Part shown: positions 1 through 10,586 of the stretch, one piece after another
Layout: every line of letters begins with the position of its first letter
How positions within the stretch are numbered: position 1 is the first letter of the stretch
Source of the DNA: Lentisphaerota bacterium
Lineage (GTDB): Bacteria; Verrucomicrobiota; Lentisphaeria; Victivallales; Victivallaceae
Reading direction: 5' to 3'
Length of the DNA: 64,000 nt
NCBI GenBank assembly: GCA_015061725.1
Contig: SUVX01000004.1
Span: 47,582-111,581 of the forward strand
Position numbers and translations under genes: made by a program
Notes under the pieces: generated by a model
What the model was told of the DNA's origin: nothing
Seen by the model: only the letters and a program-made list of their open reading frames with translations
Database searches by the model: none

Positions 1-1
1 C

Positions 2-550
2 TCAGCGCACTGCGGTCTTCTGACGCCCAATCTGCGTGACAACGCCTGGATGTCGCCGGAGGCTGTTGAGGATCTTGCGGATTTGATCTGTTTCTGTAAA
101 AATAAGTTCAACTGGCATAAAATTCTCATTTGTTCAGCCTCCATGGGCGGCAGCGGCGGATTGATTTTTGCCTCTTTGCACCCCGAACTTGTTGACGGTA
201 TTGCCGTCATGGGGGCGGCGACGGATTTGGAAAGCTATGTTGAGTGGTGTGAGCAGCAAACTCTGGAAGTTTGCGGTCGGATTGCTGCCGCCATCCGGAC
301 ATCTTACGGCAGTCAGGAAAAGATGATTCAGCACAGCGTGTGCCGCAATGCCGCGAAATTGACAATGCCCTGTCTGTTTTACCATGGGGCGGATGATAAA
401 ATTATTCCGGTCTCTCAGGCACGGCGTCTTGCCGGAGTCATGGCTGATTCACCCGATTTTTTCTACCGCGAAATTTATCAGGGCGATCATGATTCCCCCT
501 GTGCTTTCATGCCCGAAGTTTTGTCACTTCTGCTTGAAAACATCTGTTGA
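2..550 (+). CDS. alpha/beta hydrolase, 5'-truncated by window edge
   Basis: Frame is open from base 2 (SAHCGLLTPNLRDNAWMSPEAVEDL...); nucleophile-elbow-like CSASMGGSGG, then GADDKIIP and GDHDSP late motifs. Confidence 0.7.
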   Translation, partial: SAHCGLLTPNLRDNAWMSPEAVEDLADLICFCKNKFNWHKILICSASMGGSGGLIFASLHPELVDGIAVMGAATDLESYVEWCEQQTLEVCGRIAAAIRTSYGSQEKMIQHSVCRNAAKLTMPCLFYHGADDKIIPVSQARRLAGVMADSPDFFYREIYQGDHDSPCAFMPEVLSLLLENIC

Positions 551-702
551 ACAAAGCGTTTTTCCGGCAAAAGTATGTGAAAACAGAACTGTCTGTTGCT
601 GAAAAACTTGAAAAAAATTTTTTTCGGTGTAAATTAGTTGCATTATGGATTTTTTTGAATTGAAAAATTTTCTGTTTGAATTGACTGTAAGGAAAATCGG
701 AA

Positions 703-1716
703 ATGTTGAATGACAAAAGAATGAAATTTGTCGGTGCCGCCAAAAGTTTTACACTTATTGAGCTTCTTGTGAGTAAAACTTGTCAAATATGTGTTTCGTT
801 GTTTTTCCCGCAGAAGCATTTGTCGAGTTTTGCGACCAACGGGAGTAAAACCACCCCGCTTTTTTTGAAAGAAAAGGGGAGCGCGAGGGGAAAAGAAAAC
901 TTTTTTTCTCGTGAAAAAAAGTTTTCTTTCCCCCTCGCATCCAGCCCCTTTACTCTCATAGAACTGCTGGTTGTTATTGCGATCATCGCTATTCTTGCAG
1001 CTATGCTGATGCCGGCACTGCAGCAGGCACGCAAAAGAGCGCGCAGTATATCCTGTTTATCCAATATGAACACCATCAGCAAGGCTCAGGCAATGTATTC
1101 TGATGCCAATGGTGATTGGATTGTTGCAACCAAAACCACTGCAACAACTGCAAAGTTTACTGATGCCAACCATCCGGCGGAGCGTGCCTGGTTTGTCAAA
1201 CTTATTCCCTACGGTGTCATTGTTGAAGTTGAAACAAAAACCGGTTATGTCGGCTTTTTGAAAACCAAGGGAACTGTTGCCTGTCCCAACGAAACCGGCA
1301 AGTTCTACGGCGACAGCGGCATTACTTCCGGAAAATATTACACGTTCTGCCACTATCTTACCAACGGATATCTTGTCGGTGCAAATTGTCCGGCCATTTC
1401 AATCAACTTCAAAATGCACAAAATCAAGGCGGCGAAGCAGCCTTCCAAAGCATATTTTGCGGGAGACTCCAAGCAGCGGGCATATCCTGCCTACCGCACA
1501 AACGTTTCTCTCGGATTCCGCGACAACGGTGTGGATGACCGTGTTGATGCCGGTTCAGACTATCCTGTCGGCAACGGCGGAGATTGCAACATGGCTTTCA
1601 TGGATGGCCATGCCGGACACCTGAAACTTGCTGAAGCCAGAAGTATGGGCGGTGCCAGCGGGCCTCACATCGGACAGAGAGGTGTTGACACCAATGATGT
1701 CGGTGTGGATTTCTGA
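703..1716 (+). CDS. prepilin-type N-terminal cleavage/methylation domain protein with two FTLIELLV motifs
   Basis: FTLIELLV at 748-771 and again [28 protein letters not shown] from 949; C-terminal [10 protein letters not shown] motif typical of this pseudopilin-like family. Confidence 0.85.
   Translation: MLNDKRMKFVGAAKSFTLIELLVSKTCQICVSLFFPQKHLSSFATNGSKTTPLFLKEKGSARGKENFFSREKKFSFPLASSPFTLIELLVVIAIIAILAAMLMPALQQARKRARSISCLSNMNTISKAQAMYSDANGDWIVATKTTATTAKFTDANHPAERAWFVKLIPYGVIVEVETKTGYVGFLKTKGTVACPNETGKFYGDSGITSGKYYTFCHYLTNGYLVGANCPAISINFKMHKIKAAKQPSKAYFAGDSKQRAYPAYRTNVSLGFRDNGVDDRVDAGSDYPVGNGGDCNMAFMDGHAGHLKLAEARSMGGASGPHIGQRGVDTNDVGVDF
856..938. repeat. Interspersed repeat copy with 25-bp inverted repeat inside pseudopilin gene
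   Basis: Left arm 883-907, loop CTCGTG 908-913, right arm 914-938, 24/25 complementary; related sequence near 21213-21345. Confidence 0.75.
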
Positions 1717-1736
1717 ATTTGAGAGAGTAACAGAAA

Positions 1737-4700
1737 ATGAATATCAAAATAATTTTTGCTTTTCTTGCCGTTTGTACTGCCTTTTTGTGCAGTGGAGAAA
1801 ACTTTGAAAAACTTGCTCCCATGAAAAACGCACGCCGTGAGTCTTTGACCAAAGCCGGTTGGACTCTCAGCGGAAAATATGATTTGCCTTACGGCTGGTA
1901 CATCAGCAAGTTCGGAGCCCAAAAACCGGAATACCGGGTGGAAACCGGAGATGCCAAACTGGGAAAATATATTTTCATCCGCGGCGGATTTACTGTTGAT
2001 GCCACCATGGTCAAACAGCAGAAAGAGCATGAATATGTGGTTATGGAGTTTTCTGCCAAAGCGGAAAAGAAGAATTCCTATATCGTGTTTTATGCTTATT
2101 TGATGGATAAAAAAGGCAAAAATTTGGGACAGCGCGGTTACAGCAAAGCTATCGGAACCTCGTGGCAGAAACATCAGGTGAAGTTGAAAATGCCCAAGCG
2201 TCCCGCAGGGGTGGAAACGAAGATCACCCCGGGGTTTTATTCCCAACAGGGAATATACCTGGATGATGTAACATTCCGCTCGGCACCGGAGAAAGAATTT
2301 TCAATTCCTCCTGTGCCGCAAAAAAAAAATGCACTGATGGACTTTGAGTTTGACGGTATCGACGGTAAGACTGAATTTACTGACAGAACCGGAAACTTCA
2401 CTGTTTATTCTGATTGCGGAAAATTTGTATCTCAGCACAACGCGCTCCGTGTCGCACAGGGAGCGCGTTTCCGTATTCCCTGTAAAGACGGTGCCTTCGG
2501 TGAAACTTTCACCATGAGCTGCTGGATCAATAAAGCTTCTCTCGGCGGAATTTTTCATACGCCGATTCTTTCCCGCGGCTGGCAGCGTCCCGGCTCCTAT
2601 ATAAGTCCCGTCAAGGGGGAATTTGATTTTGCTTTTTATGTGGATATTCAGCTGCCCGGATTTGCTGCAGGTGTCCATGATGCGCTGCAGACAAAAGGGC
2701 ATTATTACAATATGAATATCAGTTATCTTTCGCCCCGGTATCTGTTGATCGACTCCAATAAGCCGCTTGCGCTCAACCGCTGGCAGCAGGTGACTGCTGT
2801 TTATGACCGCGGTGCTGTTAAAATGTATCTCAACGGCAAACTTATCGGAAAAAACAATAAAAAAACTGATAAAAAACTGCTGACTTCCGGACTTGATATG
2901 TATCTGGGCGGATTCCGCTGCAAAGGGGAGCGGGACAATAAGGTTTCTGCCGAAATGCTGATAAAGTCCCTGCGCGTTGAAGGACGCGCACTCTCAGCAA
3001 AAGAAATTGCCGCCGATTTTGAAAGGGAGAAAAAAATTCTGCCTTTCAATGAAAATTATCCGGATCTGGTCAGCATCAGAAATTATTTTCCTGAAGATAT
3101 GATGGAGTTGGATCAACCGATGAAAATCCGTCTCCGCCGTACAGCAGAATACAAAAAGAATTTACCGTCAGATCCGTACAAAGGCAAAAAGAATATCCGC
3201 ACCCGTCTGGATGCTTCGCCTGCGCGTGTCAACCTGATTATTGACGGCAAAGTGACAGCCAAAGTCAACGGACACGGTCACGTTCAGGACAACAATCATC
3301 GTCTGGCAGAGTTCGTTTCTGACTTCGCCGCTGCCGGAATTGATCTTGCCGGCTCCGGTGTCGGCGCTGTTTGGCAGGGTATCGGCAAGTACAACTGGGA
3401 GCTGATAGACCGGCGATTGGAACTTTATATCAAAAACAATCCCCGCTGCCTGATTGATGTTACCATCGGGACTTCTCCGCCGCAGTGGTACAGAAAACAA
3501 TTCCCTGATGAGCATGAAGTCTATCTTTACAAAGGCAAAAACGGCTGGGAGAGACGGCGTTGGACCGGACACGGCGGTTTTCTCGGTTCCGACCGTTATC
3601 TGCACGACTGCAGTAAAATGGTGCGTGATATTGTCCGTCATATAGAGAACTCCCCCTATGCTTCCCACGTTTACGGTTATCTTGTTTCCGGCGGCGATGC
3701 CGGTGAATGGTACTGGCCCGGACAGTTTTCCGGCGGTCCAACGGGATATTCTGTTCCGACGCGGAATGCGTTCCGCAACTGGCTCAGAAAGAAATATAAA
3801 AACGATGTCAATCTTCTGCGCCGTGCCTGGAAGGTGCCCGGACTTACGTTTGATACGGTTGAAATTCCCATGCCCGAAGAACGCTACAAATCTGAAAACT
3901 TTGCCTTCCGTGATCCGGAACAGTCCGTTCCCGCAACGGATATGAGATTGTTCATGCAGCACCGTAATATTCTTAATATCAATACCGTTATGAGTGCTGT
4001 CCGTCAGGAGGCGCCCGGAAAACAGGTGACGACTTATTACGGCTATTCTCTGCATTATCTGGGGAACTCACTGCTGGGATTTTCCGGTTTGCAGACTGTT
4101 TCAGATATTCTCCGCAATCCCAATATCGACTGGATTGCCACGCCCATTGATTATTACCGCAGACGCGGCGGTGAACCCGGCATCAATATTGCCGGATTTC
4201 TCGGCAGCAGTTCTCTGCACGGCAAAGGTATCTGGCGGGAAGAAGATTTGCGGACTCATCTCTTCCCCCGTATAAGTTCCGGACGTACCGGCAGTTTGAG
4301 AGAAACCAATGAAGTTATCCGCCGTGCTTACAGTTACACGATCGCTGAAGATTACGGTATGTGGTATATCTGTCAGTTCGGACTTCACGGCTATCACCAG
4401 AACGGTATTATGGATGATTCGGCAAAGATGAAAAAAATTGCCGATAAAGCCGCTGCGAATCCCGGAAAAAATGTGGCGGAAACGGCGTTTATTTTTGATG
4501 AAAAAGATTCCGTTAATTATCTTTGCGCTTACCGTTTCGGTAACTTTTTTGATCATTGCGGTTTCTATCTTTTCCGTACCGCCCACACGATGGGCGCGCC
4601 CTTTAAACTTTATTTTTCAAATGACATCAGCGATCCCCGGATGCCGGACTATAAACTCTATGTATTCATGAATCCCTGGTCTGTTACGGCAGAACAGAGA

Positions 4701-5288
4701 AAGGCTATTCATGACAAATTGCGTAAAAACAACGCAGCAGCTTACTGGTGTTATGCACCGGGGTATCTGGATGGAAAAACGTTCAATGTAAAAAATATGA
4801 AAGCTCTGACCGGATTTGACTTTAAAGAGGAACGCGCTGTCAGAAATCTCAAAGTCAATTTCTCCGCCGGATCGCCGTTTGCCCGAGTCCCCGCATTGAG
4901 CGCACCTGATATCGGACCGGTGTTTTCCGTTTCTCCCGAACAGGGAACGCAGATTGTCGGCAGAGACGGCAAATACAATCTTGCGGCAATAAAAAAATAC
5001 AATGGATTTACTTCTGTCTGGTCGCTGCTGCCGCCCAACAGAGAAATGCTGACATCTCTCTGCCGTCTGGCAAACGTGCATGTTTATACGGATTGCGACA
5101 CGCTTCTGCTTGCCAATGACAGATACCTTGCTCTGCATCCGGCGGGAACTGAGCCGGTTACAGTCACGTTGAGAGAAAAAGCACTCGTTCAGGATATGCT
5201 CACAGGCAAAAGTTTGGGACGCTGCAAGTCCTTTGTTTTCAAGCCGGCATACAAGGGACAGACTGCCATTTACGAATTGAAGAAATAA
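1737..5288 (+). CDS. Secreted glycoside hydrolase-like protein: LamG/concanavalin-like domain plus GH42-like beta-galactosidase region
   Basis: Signal peptide MNIKIIFAFLAVCTAFLCSG; LamG-like MDFEFDGIDGKTEFTDRTGN...AVYDRGAVKMYLNGKLIG; TIM-barrel-like GYLVSGGDAGEWYWPGQFSGG. Confidence 0.65.
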   Translation: MNIKIIFAFLAVCTAFLCSGENFEKLAPMKNARRESLTKAGWTLSGKYDLPYGWYISKFGAQKPEYRVETGDAKLGKYIFIRGGFTVDATMVKQQKEHEYVVMEFSAKAEKKNSYIVFYAYLMDKKGKNLGQRGYSKAIGTSWQKHQVKLKMPKRPAGVETKITPGFYSQQGIYLDDVTFRSAPEKEFSIPPVPQKKNALMDFEFDGIDGKTEFTDRTGNFTVYSDCGKFVSQHNALRVAQGARFRIPCKDGAFGETFTMSCWINKASLGGIFHTPILSRGWQRPGSYISPVKGEFDFAFYVDIQLPGFAAGVHDALQTKGHYYNMNISYLSPRYLLIDSNKPLALNRWQQVTAVYDRGAVKMYLNGKLIGKNNKKTDKKLLTSGLDMYLGGFRCKGERDNKVSAEMLIKSLRVEGRALSAKEIAADFEREKKILPFNENYPDLVSIRNYFPEDMMELDQPMKIRLRRTAEYKKNLPSDPYKGKKNIRTRLDASPARVNLIIDGKVTAKVNGHGHVQDNNHRLAEFVSDFAAAGIDLAGSGVGAVWQGIGKYNWELIDRRLELYIKNNPRCLIDVTIGTSPPQWYRKQFPDEHEVYLYKGKNGWERRRWTGHGGFLGSDRYLHDCSKMVRDIVRHIENSPYASHVYGYLVSGGDAGEWYWPGQFSGGPTGYSVPTRNAFRNWLRKKYKNDVNLLRRAWKVPGLTFDTVEIPMPEERYKSENFAFRDPEQSVPATDMRLFMQHRNILNINTVMSAVRQEAPGKQVTTYYGYSLHYLGNSLLGFSGLQTVSDILRNPNIDWIATPIDYYRRRGGEPGINIAGFLGSSSLHGKGIWREEDLRTHLFPRISSGRTGSLRETNEVIRRAYSYTIAEDYGMWYICQFGLHGYHQNGIMDDSAKMKKIADKAAANPGKNVAETAFIFDEKDSVNYLCAYRFGNFFDHCGFYLFRTAHTMGAPFKLYFSNDISDPRMPDYKLYVFMNPWSVTAEQRKAIHDKLRKNNAAAYWCYAPGYLDGKTFNVKNMKALTGFDFKEERAVRNLKVNFSAGSPFARVPALSAPDIGPVFSVSPEQGTQIVGRDGKYNLAAIKKYNGFTSVWSLLPPNREMLTSLCRLANVHVYTDCDTLLLANDRYLALHPAGTEPVTVTLREKALVQDMLTGKSLGRCKSFVFKPAYKGQTAIYELKK

Positions 5289-5301
5289 GGAGAATTCTTT
5301 T

Positions 5302-7275
5302 ATGTATCATCCCCGTTATGCGATGTTTTTTGACATGCATACCCAGGAAGGGTGTCCTGTTGTCGGAAAAAACTTTGATGCCGAAAAGTTTGCAGAAAAA
5401 CTGGAAAATGCCGGTGTTGATCTGGTCGGATTTCACGCAAAATGCAATCAGGGATTCTGTTATTATGACACGGCAATCGGCTGCCGTCATCCTTCCGTTC
5501 CTGCCGGAAGGGATATTTTTGGAGAAGTTGTAGAAGCTTGTACGCAAAAAAAAATCAAGGTAACGGCTTATTTCAACTGCGGTCTTTCGAATGAAGATGC
5601 CATCCGTCATCCGGACTGGTGCCGTATCGGTATGAACGGGGAACTTCTGCATCCTGAAATTTTCAAGATCGGCTGGGTGTCTCCCTATATCCGCACGCTC
5701 TGCCCGAACTCACCCTGGCGGGATTATCTTTTTAAAATGATTACAGAGGTCAGGGAAAAGTATCAGGTTGCCGGATTTCTTTTTGACAGTTTCAATGCCT
5801 TTCCCTGTACCTGTCCGCATTGTACTGCAAAAATGAAAGAGCTGGGTATGGATTACACGGATCGGGCGGACGTTATTGCTTTTGCCCGGAAATCTGTGCT
5901 GCAACTGGCACAGGATATTTCAAATCTGCTCTCTCCGCAGGAAAACGGATTGTTGTGTTACTTTCTTGGAATTTCTCCGAAAGACAATGCAAAACTCGGT
6001 TCCTATCTTGAATGTGAATGTCTGCCGACAAACCCCGCCTGGGGGTATGATTTGCTGCCGTTGACAGCCCGTTATTTCCGGAATCTGAAAGAAGATTGTC
6101 CGGTGTTGAATATGACGGGACGCTTCAACGACTGGGGTGATTTCGGCAGTCTGCGCCCGGAAGCGGCTATCGAATATGATCTGTTTTTCGGACTTGCCAA
6201 CGGTATGCGTCCCAATATCGGAGATCACCTGCATCCCCGCGGAGACCTGTTTGATTGTGTCTTTGATCGTGTCGGTAAAGTTTATAAAAAACTTCAGCAG
6301 TATGAAACATGGTTTGAGGATGCCCGTCCCCTTACGGAACTTGCCGTTGTTTCCCCCGGCGGCGTTGATAAAACACCTGAGCTGGTCGGTATGACCCGCA
6401 TGCTTTCAGAGCTGCGTATCCAGTTTGACTTCATTGACGAAAACTGCGACTGGAGCAAATATTCTCTGTTGATTCTTCCGGACACGGTAACTTTGACTGA
6501 AGATATTGCCGCGCTGGTCAAAAAACATCTTGATTCCGGCAAAAAAATTATTGCAACAGGAAAGTCCGGATTGAATCCCTCTGAGGATGCATTTGTCTTT
6601 GAAGATGCCTGGGGCGTGAAACATCAGGGAAAATGCGAATGTAATCCGGCATATTTCAAACTTGAGGGCAGATTTGCTTCTGAGTTGCCGGATATGCCGC
6701 TTGCCGCCGGGATGTCCGGTGAAAAGGTTGCAGCCTTGGAAAAAAGTGAAATTGCCGGATTTGTGTATTCCTCATGGTATAACAAACACTGGGACGGTAA
6801 ATATTCTTATTTTTATACACCGCCTGCTGAGAAAACCGGCATTCCGTTTCTGGTACTTGCGGAGCAGTGCGCTTATTGCGCCTTCCCCCTGGCTCAGGCT
6901 TACTACACTCAGGCAGCACCCGATTTGCGTAAAGTGATGGCGTTGATGATCCGCCATTTTTTGCCGGAGTTTCTCATTTCAGCTGATAAATATCTGCCGA
7001 CATTTGCACGGGTGTTTGTTTCAGAAAAAACTGATTGCCGGATTGTTCACCTGCTCAATTACCTGCCTGAGTTGCGTGGTATGAGTTTGATGGTTGAAGA
7101 TGTACTGCCGTTGACAGGTGTCGGCGTGAGTCTGCGCCTTGACGGAAAAAAGATCAGAAAACTTTATCATGCACCTGAGAAAAAAGAGATTCCGTACACC
7201 ATTTCCGGGGATAGGGTGAACTTTACAGTTCCTGAGTCTTACGGGTATGCGATGATTGTGGCAGAAATGCAATAA
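5302..7275 (+). CDS. Putative glycosidase, (beta/alpha)8 barrel with beta-galactosidase-trimerisation-like C-terminal half
   Basis: MYHPRYAMFFDMHTQEGCPVVGKNFDAEKFAEKLENAGVDLVGFHAKC...VAGFLFDSFNAFPCTCPHC; SLLILPDTVTLTEDIAALVKKHLDSGKKIIATG. Confidence 0.6.
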   Translation: MYHPRYAMFFDMHTQEGCPVVGKNFDAEKFAEKLENAGVDLVGFHAKCNQGFCYYDTAIGCRHPSVPAGRDIFGEVVEACTQKKIKVTAYFNCGLSNEDAIRHPDWCRIGMNGELLHPEIFKIGWVSPYIRTLCPNSPWRDYLFKMITEVREKYQVAGFLFDSFNAFPCTCPHCTAKMKELGMDYTDRADVIAFARKSVLQLAQDISNLLSPQENGLLCYFLGISPKDNAKLGSYLECECLPTNPAWGYDLLPLTARYFRNLKEDCPVLNMTGRFNDWGDFGSLRPEAAIEYDLFFGLANGMRPNIGDHLHPRGDLFDCVFDRVGKVYKKLQQYETWFEDARPLTELAVVSPGGVDKTPELVGMTRMLSELRIQFDFIDENCDWSKYSLLILPDTVTLTEDIAALVKKHLDSGKKIIATGKSGLNPSEDAFVFEDAWGVKHQGKCECNPAYFKLEGRFASELPDMPLAAGMSGEKVAALEKSEIAGFVYSSWYNKHWDGKYSYFYTPPAEKTGIPFLVLAEQCAYCAFPLAQAYYTQAAPDLRKVMALMIRHFLPEFLISADKYLPTFARVFVSEKTDCRIVHLLNYLPELRGMSLMVEDVLPLTGVGVSLRLDGKKIRKLYHAPEKKEIPYTISGDRVNFTVPESYGYAMIVAEMQ

Positions 7276-7317
7276 GTCATCTTTAAAAAGGTTTCCGTTC
7301 CTGACCGGAACAAAAAG

Positions 7318-7351
7318 CGGGCAGAAGTTCTTTACAACTTCTGCCCGTTTT
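7318..7351. terminator. Bidirectional Rho-independent terminator between convergent genes
   Basis: cgggcagaagtt-ctttac-aacttctgcccg followed by tttt; 12-bp perfect stem. Confidence 0.8.
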
Positions 7352-7380
7352 CAGTTATTGGATTTTAATTGCGGAAAAGT

Positions 7381-7710
7381 TTATTTGCGTGCGGATTTTT
7401 CCTTTTCGGGAACGGTGTATTCATAAACCGTGTCGCCGGGGCGGACCAGTTTGAATTTTTCGCGTGCAACTTTTTCAACAGCATCCGGAGATTTTTCCAA
7501 ATCGGCTATTTTTTCAAGAATCTCGTTTCTTTCATTTTTCAGAGCAGTTATTTCCGCCTTTAATTCAGCGAGTTTCTTCTCTTGATTTTTCAAATCTTTA
7601 AAAACCGGAAGAAGCAGACACGCCGCACCCAGAAAAATCACTCCGATCAACAGACAGAAAAGATAAAATCCGAAAGATATGACCGGCGGGTTATTTTGAT
7701 TCTGTGCCAT
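7381..7710 (-). CDS. FtsB/DivIC-like septum formation initiator
   Basis: Short single-TM plus coiled-coil protein (LKNQEKKLAELKAEITALKNERNEILEKI) ending VAREKFKLVRPGDTVYEY. Confidence 0.75.
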   Translation of the reverse strand: MAQNQNNPPVISFGFYLFCLLIGVIFLGAACLLLPVFKDLKNQEKKLAELKAEITALKNERNEILEKIADLEKSPDAVEKVAREKFKLVRPGDTVYEYTVPEKEKSARK

Positions 7711-7736
7711 GTTCAGAAAATCCTTTTGCCGTTTTT

Positions 7737-9665
7737 TTACTGCTGTTCACGCGGAAGCGAGAGTAGAAATTCCGCATTGGTCTTGGTGGTTTTCAACTTG
7801 CTTAACACCAGTTCCATCGCCTCTGCCGCAGGAACGCCGTTGAAGGCTTTGCGTAACAGCCAGACACAGTTGAGTTCGTCCGGATGCAGCAGGAGTTCCT
7901 CTTTGCGGGTTCCGGATTTCTCAACGTTGATGGCAGGATAGATACGGCGGTCTGAAACGTTGCGGTCAAGGTGCAGTTCCATATTGCCGGTACCTTTGAA
8001 TTCTTCAAAGATAACATCATCCATTCTGCTGCCGGTGTCAATCAGAGCCGTTGCAATGATGGTAAGACTTCCGTGTCCTTCAATGTTGCGTGCGGCACCG
8101 AAAAAGCGTTTGGGTTTGTGCAGGGCAGTCGCATCCACACCGCCGGTGAGGATTTTGCCGCTGTGCGGCTGCAGGGTGTTGTAGGCGCGGGCAAGACGGG
8201 TGATACTGTCCAGCAGAATGACCACATCTTTTCCGTATTCCACCATGCGTTTGGCTTTTTCCACGACCATTTCGGCGACTTGAGCGTGACGTTCCGGCGG
8301 TTCGTCAAAGGTGGAACTGACCACTTCGCAGTCAATCACGCGCTTCATATCGGTCACTTCTTCAGGACGCTCATCAATGAGCAGAATAATCAGGGTAACT
8401 TCAGGATTGTTGGCGCGGATGCTCTGGGCAATTTTCTGAAGCAGAACAGTTTTACCGGTTCTGGGCGGCGCAACGATCAGACCGCGCTGACCTTTGCCGA
8501 TGGGCGTAACCAGATCAACCACGCGGGTGGAGTGTTCTTTGGCATCCTTTTCCAGACGGAGCCGTGAAGTGGGGAAGTAGGGTTCCAGACTGTTGAAAGG
8601 TATGATATTGCGTTTCTTTTCGGGTGCATCGTGGTTGATACTTTCAACTTTGAGCATGGCGAAGAAACGTTCTTTTTCTCTGGGCGTGCGGATAAGTCCG
8701 GCAACGAAGTCACCTGTTTTAAGAGAGAAACGTTTGAGCTGAGAGGGACTTAAATAAATATCCTCAGGGCAGGGCAGATAACTGTAAGAGGGACTTCTTA
8801 AAAATCCGAAGCCGTCGGGCAGAACTTCAAGGTATCCGCTGCCGTACATGAGACCGCTTTTTTCAGCGTTGGCGCGCAGGATTTCAAAAATCAGGGTGGA
8901 TTTTTCCAATGCACCGATGCCTTCAATGCCCAGGGCTTCGCCCATGGCGGTCAACTCCTGCATGGATTTTTCCTGCAGTTCGGAGATATTGAGGCTGGGG
9001 GCGGAACCCTCCTGACAGAGCTGCTGATATTCGGCTTCTTCCTGATCTATTTTGCGGGAGAAATTGTGCGGATTATTCTGATCGCGGTAATTATCACGGT
9101 CGCGGTGACGTCCGAATTTGTTCCTGCGGTTGTTGTTATTGTTATTGCGGTTGTTTCTGTTGTTGCGGTCGCGATGTTCTCTCGGGTCTTCTTCGAGCAG
9201 TTCTTCGCGGGGCATCAACGCTTCGGGACGGCGGGGCTGCTCCGGTTCGGGGGCAGGGGGGACGTATTCAATATCCGGCTGACCGGGAACGGGAATGGGA
9301 ACAAAGTCCAGTTCTCTCTGTTCAACGGTTGCTGCCGGGGTGCTTTTATAATCGGCAGGTTCTGCGGCGGGCGGCATATTCTGCGGCGCTTCCTGCTGCC
9401 GGACGGCGGGTTTTCTGCCGCGTCTGGGTTTGGTTTCTTCTGTCTGAGGTGCTTTTTCCTCAGCGGGAGCTGTCTGCGGTGCAACTGCGGCAGGAGCTGT
9501 TTCCGCAGTCTGCGTTTTGGGCGGTCTGCCCCGGCGGCGGGGTGCAACGGGATTTCCGTTGGCTTCTACTTTGCGCGGACGTCCGCGTTTGGGACGTTCT
9601 TGAGGCGTTTCTGCTGCGGGGGTGACGTTGTTTTCCGGAGACATTCCGTTTTTTTCTTCACTCAT
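7737..9665 (-). CDS. rho: Transcription termination factor Rho with long N-terminal low-complexity extension
   Basis: [74 protein letters not shown]. Confidence 0.95.
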   Translation of the reverse strand: MSEEKNGMSPENNVTPAAETPQERPKRGRPRKVEANGNPVAPRRRGRPPKTQTAETAPAAVAPQTAPAEEKAPQTEETKPRRGRKPAVRQQEAPQNMPPAAEPADYKSTPAATVEQRELDFVPIPVPGQPDIEYVPPAPEPEQPRRPEALMPREELLEEDPREHRDRNNRNNRNNNNNNRRNKFGRHRDRDNYRDQNNPHNFSRKIDQEEAEYQQLCQEGSAPSLNISELQEKSMQELTAMGEALGIEGIGALEKSTLIFEILRANAEKSGLMYGSGYLEVLPDGFGFLRSPSYSYLPCPEDIYLSPSQLKRFSLKTGDFVAGLIRTPREKERFFAMLKVESINHDAPEKKRNIIPFNSLEPYFPTSRLRLEKDAKEHSTRVVDLVTPIGKGQRGLIVAPPRTGKTVLLQKIAQSIRANNPEVTLIILLIDERPEEVTDMKRVIDCEVVSSTFDEPPERHAQVAEMVVEKAKRMVEYGKDVVILLDSITRLARAYNTLQPHSGKILTGGVDATALHKPKRFFGAARNIEGHGSLTIIATALIDTGSRMDDVIFEEFKGTGNMELHLDRNVSDRRIYPAINVEKSGTRKEELLLHPDELNCVWLLRKAFNGVPAAEAMELVLSKLKTTKTNAEFLLSLPREQQ

Positions 9666-10264
9666 TTTTTGTTCCAGTTTTTTATTTTATCTGTTAATAC
9701 CAGTATTTGTTTACGCAATAATTCTTTTGAACCGTTGTTGACAAGGGCAAAATCAGCGCGTTCAAGTTTTTCATCAGATGGAAGTTGCTGACTTTCTCGT
9801 TTTGCAATTTCTTCATCGCTGAAATTACGCAGGGTTTTCAACCGTTCGTGGCGGATTTCTGCGTCGCCCCATACGGCAAGAACGGCATCAAAACGTGCTG
9901 TATAATCTTTTTCAAAGAGCAGAGGAATCTCAAATGCACCGTTTATGCCTTTACTTCGGCACATGGCGATTTCAGAATCCATCCGGCGGTCCAGTTCCGG
10001 ATAAAGAATATCTGTCAATTTTTTCAATTCATCGGGCTTGCCGAAAACTTTTTCTGCCAGTTTCCGGCGGTCAATGCTGCCATCGGGGGCGATAATATTT
10101 CTGCCCCAACAGGCGGTGATCCTGTTGAAAAACTCTCCGCTGGGTGAGGCATAAATATCGTGACAAACTTTGTCAGCATCAAAAAAATACCAGCCCAGAA
10201 GGGAAAATTCTTCTCTGACAGTGCTTTTTCCTGCTCCGAATGAACCTGTTATTCCGAGGATCAT
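9662..10264 (-). CDS. coaE: Dephospho-CoA kinase
   Basis: N-terminal [14 protein letters not shown]-loop; [19 protein letters not shown] near C-terminus; overlaps rho start by 4 nt. Confidence 0.9.
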   Translation of the reverse strand: MILGITGSFGAGKSTVREEFSLLGWYFFDADKVCHDIYASPSGEFFNRITACWGRNIIAPDGSIDRRKLAEKVFGKPDELKKLTDILYPELDRRMDSEIAMCRSKGINGAFEIPLLFEKDYTARFDAVLAVWGDAEIRHERLKTLRNFSDEEIAKRESQQLPSDEKLERADFALVNNGSKELLRKQILVLTDKIKNWNKK

Positions 10265-10586
10265 ATACGGGAGACTTCTCCAAATTTATTTTCCGGAATA
10301 CGAGTCCGGCATTTCAACCAACTATTGGAAGTGCAGTTTTTTATGGTGACCGGAAAGGTCAACTGCTCAGAGCAAGTACATTTACTTGCATTTCCTAAAA
10401 AAATTATCAAAGGATAAAATATCCTGTTATATAATTTAACTCATTTATGCTTTTTTACAAGTATTCTTTGCTGAAAAAATCAAAAAATATATCATAAAAC
10501 ACCGTAGTCAGGTTGAAAAATCCCCTGTTGCAAGCTATACTATATAGGAGAAATTTATAAATTTTGAACCGGAATAACAAATTATT

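Noticed and set aside
3168-4055. 295-aa minus-strand ORF
   Set aside because: Fully antisense to the 1737-5288 glycosidase-like gene.
9066-9791. 241-aa plus-strand ORF opposite rho
   Set aside because: Low-complexity hydrophobic V/F/R translation is the antisense of the repetitive rho N-terminus; rho has strong family evidence.
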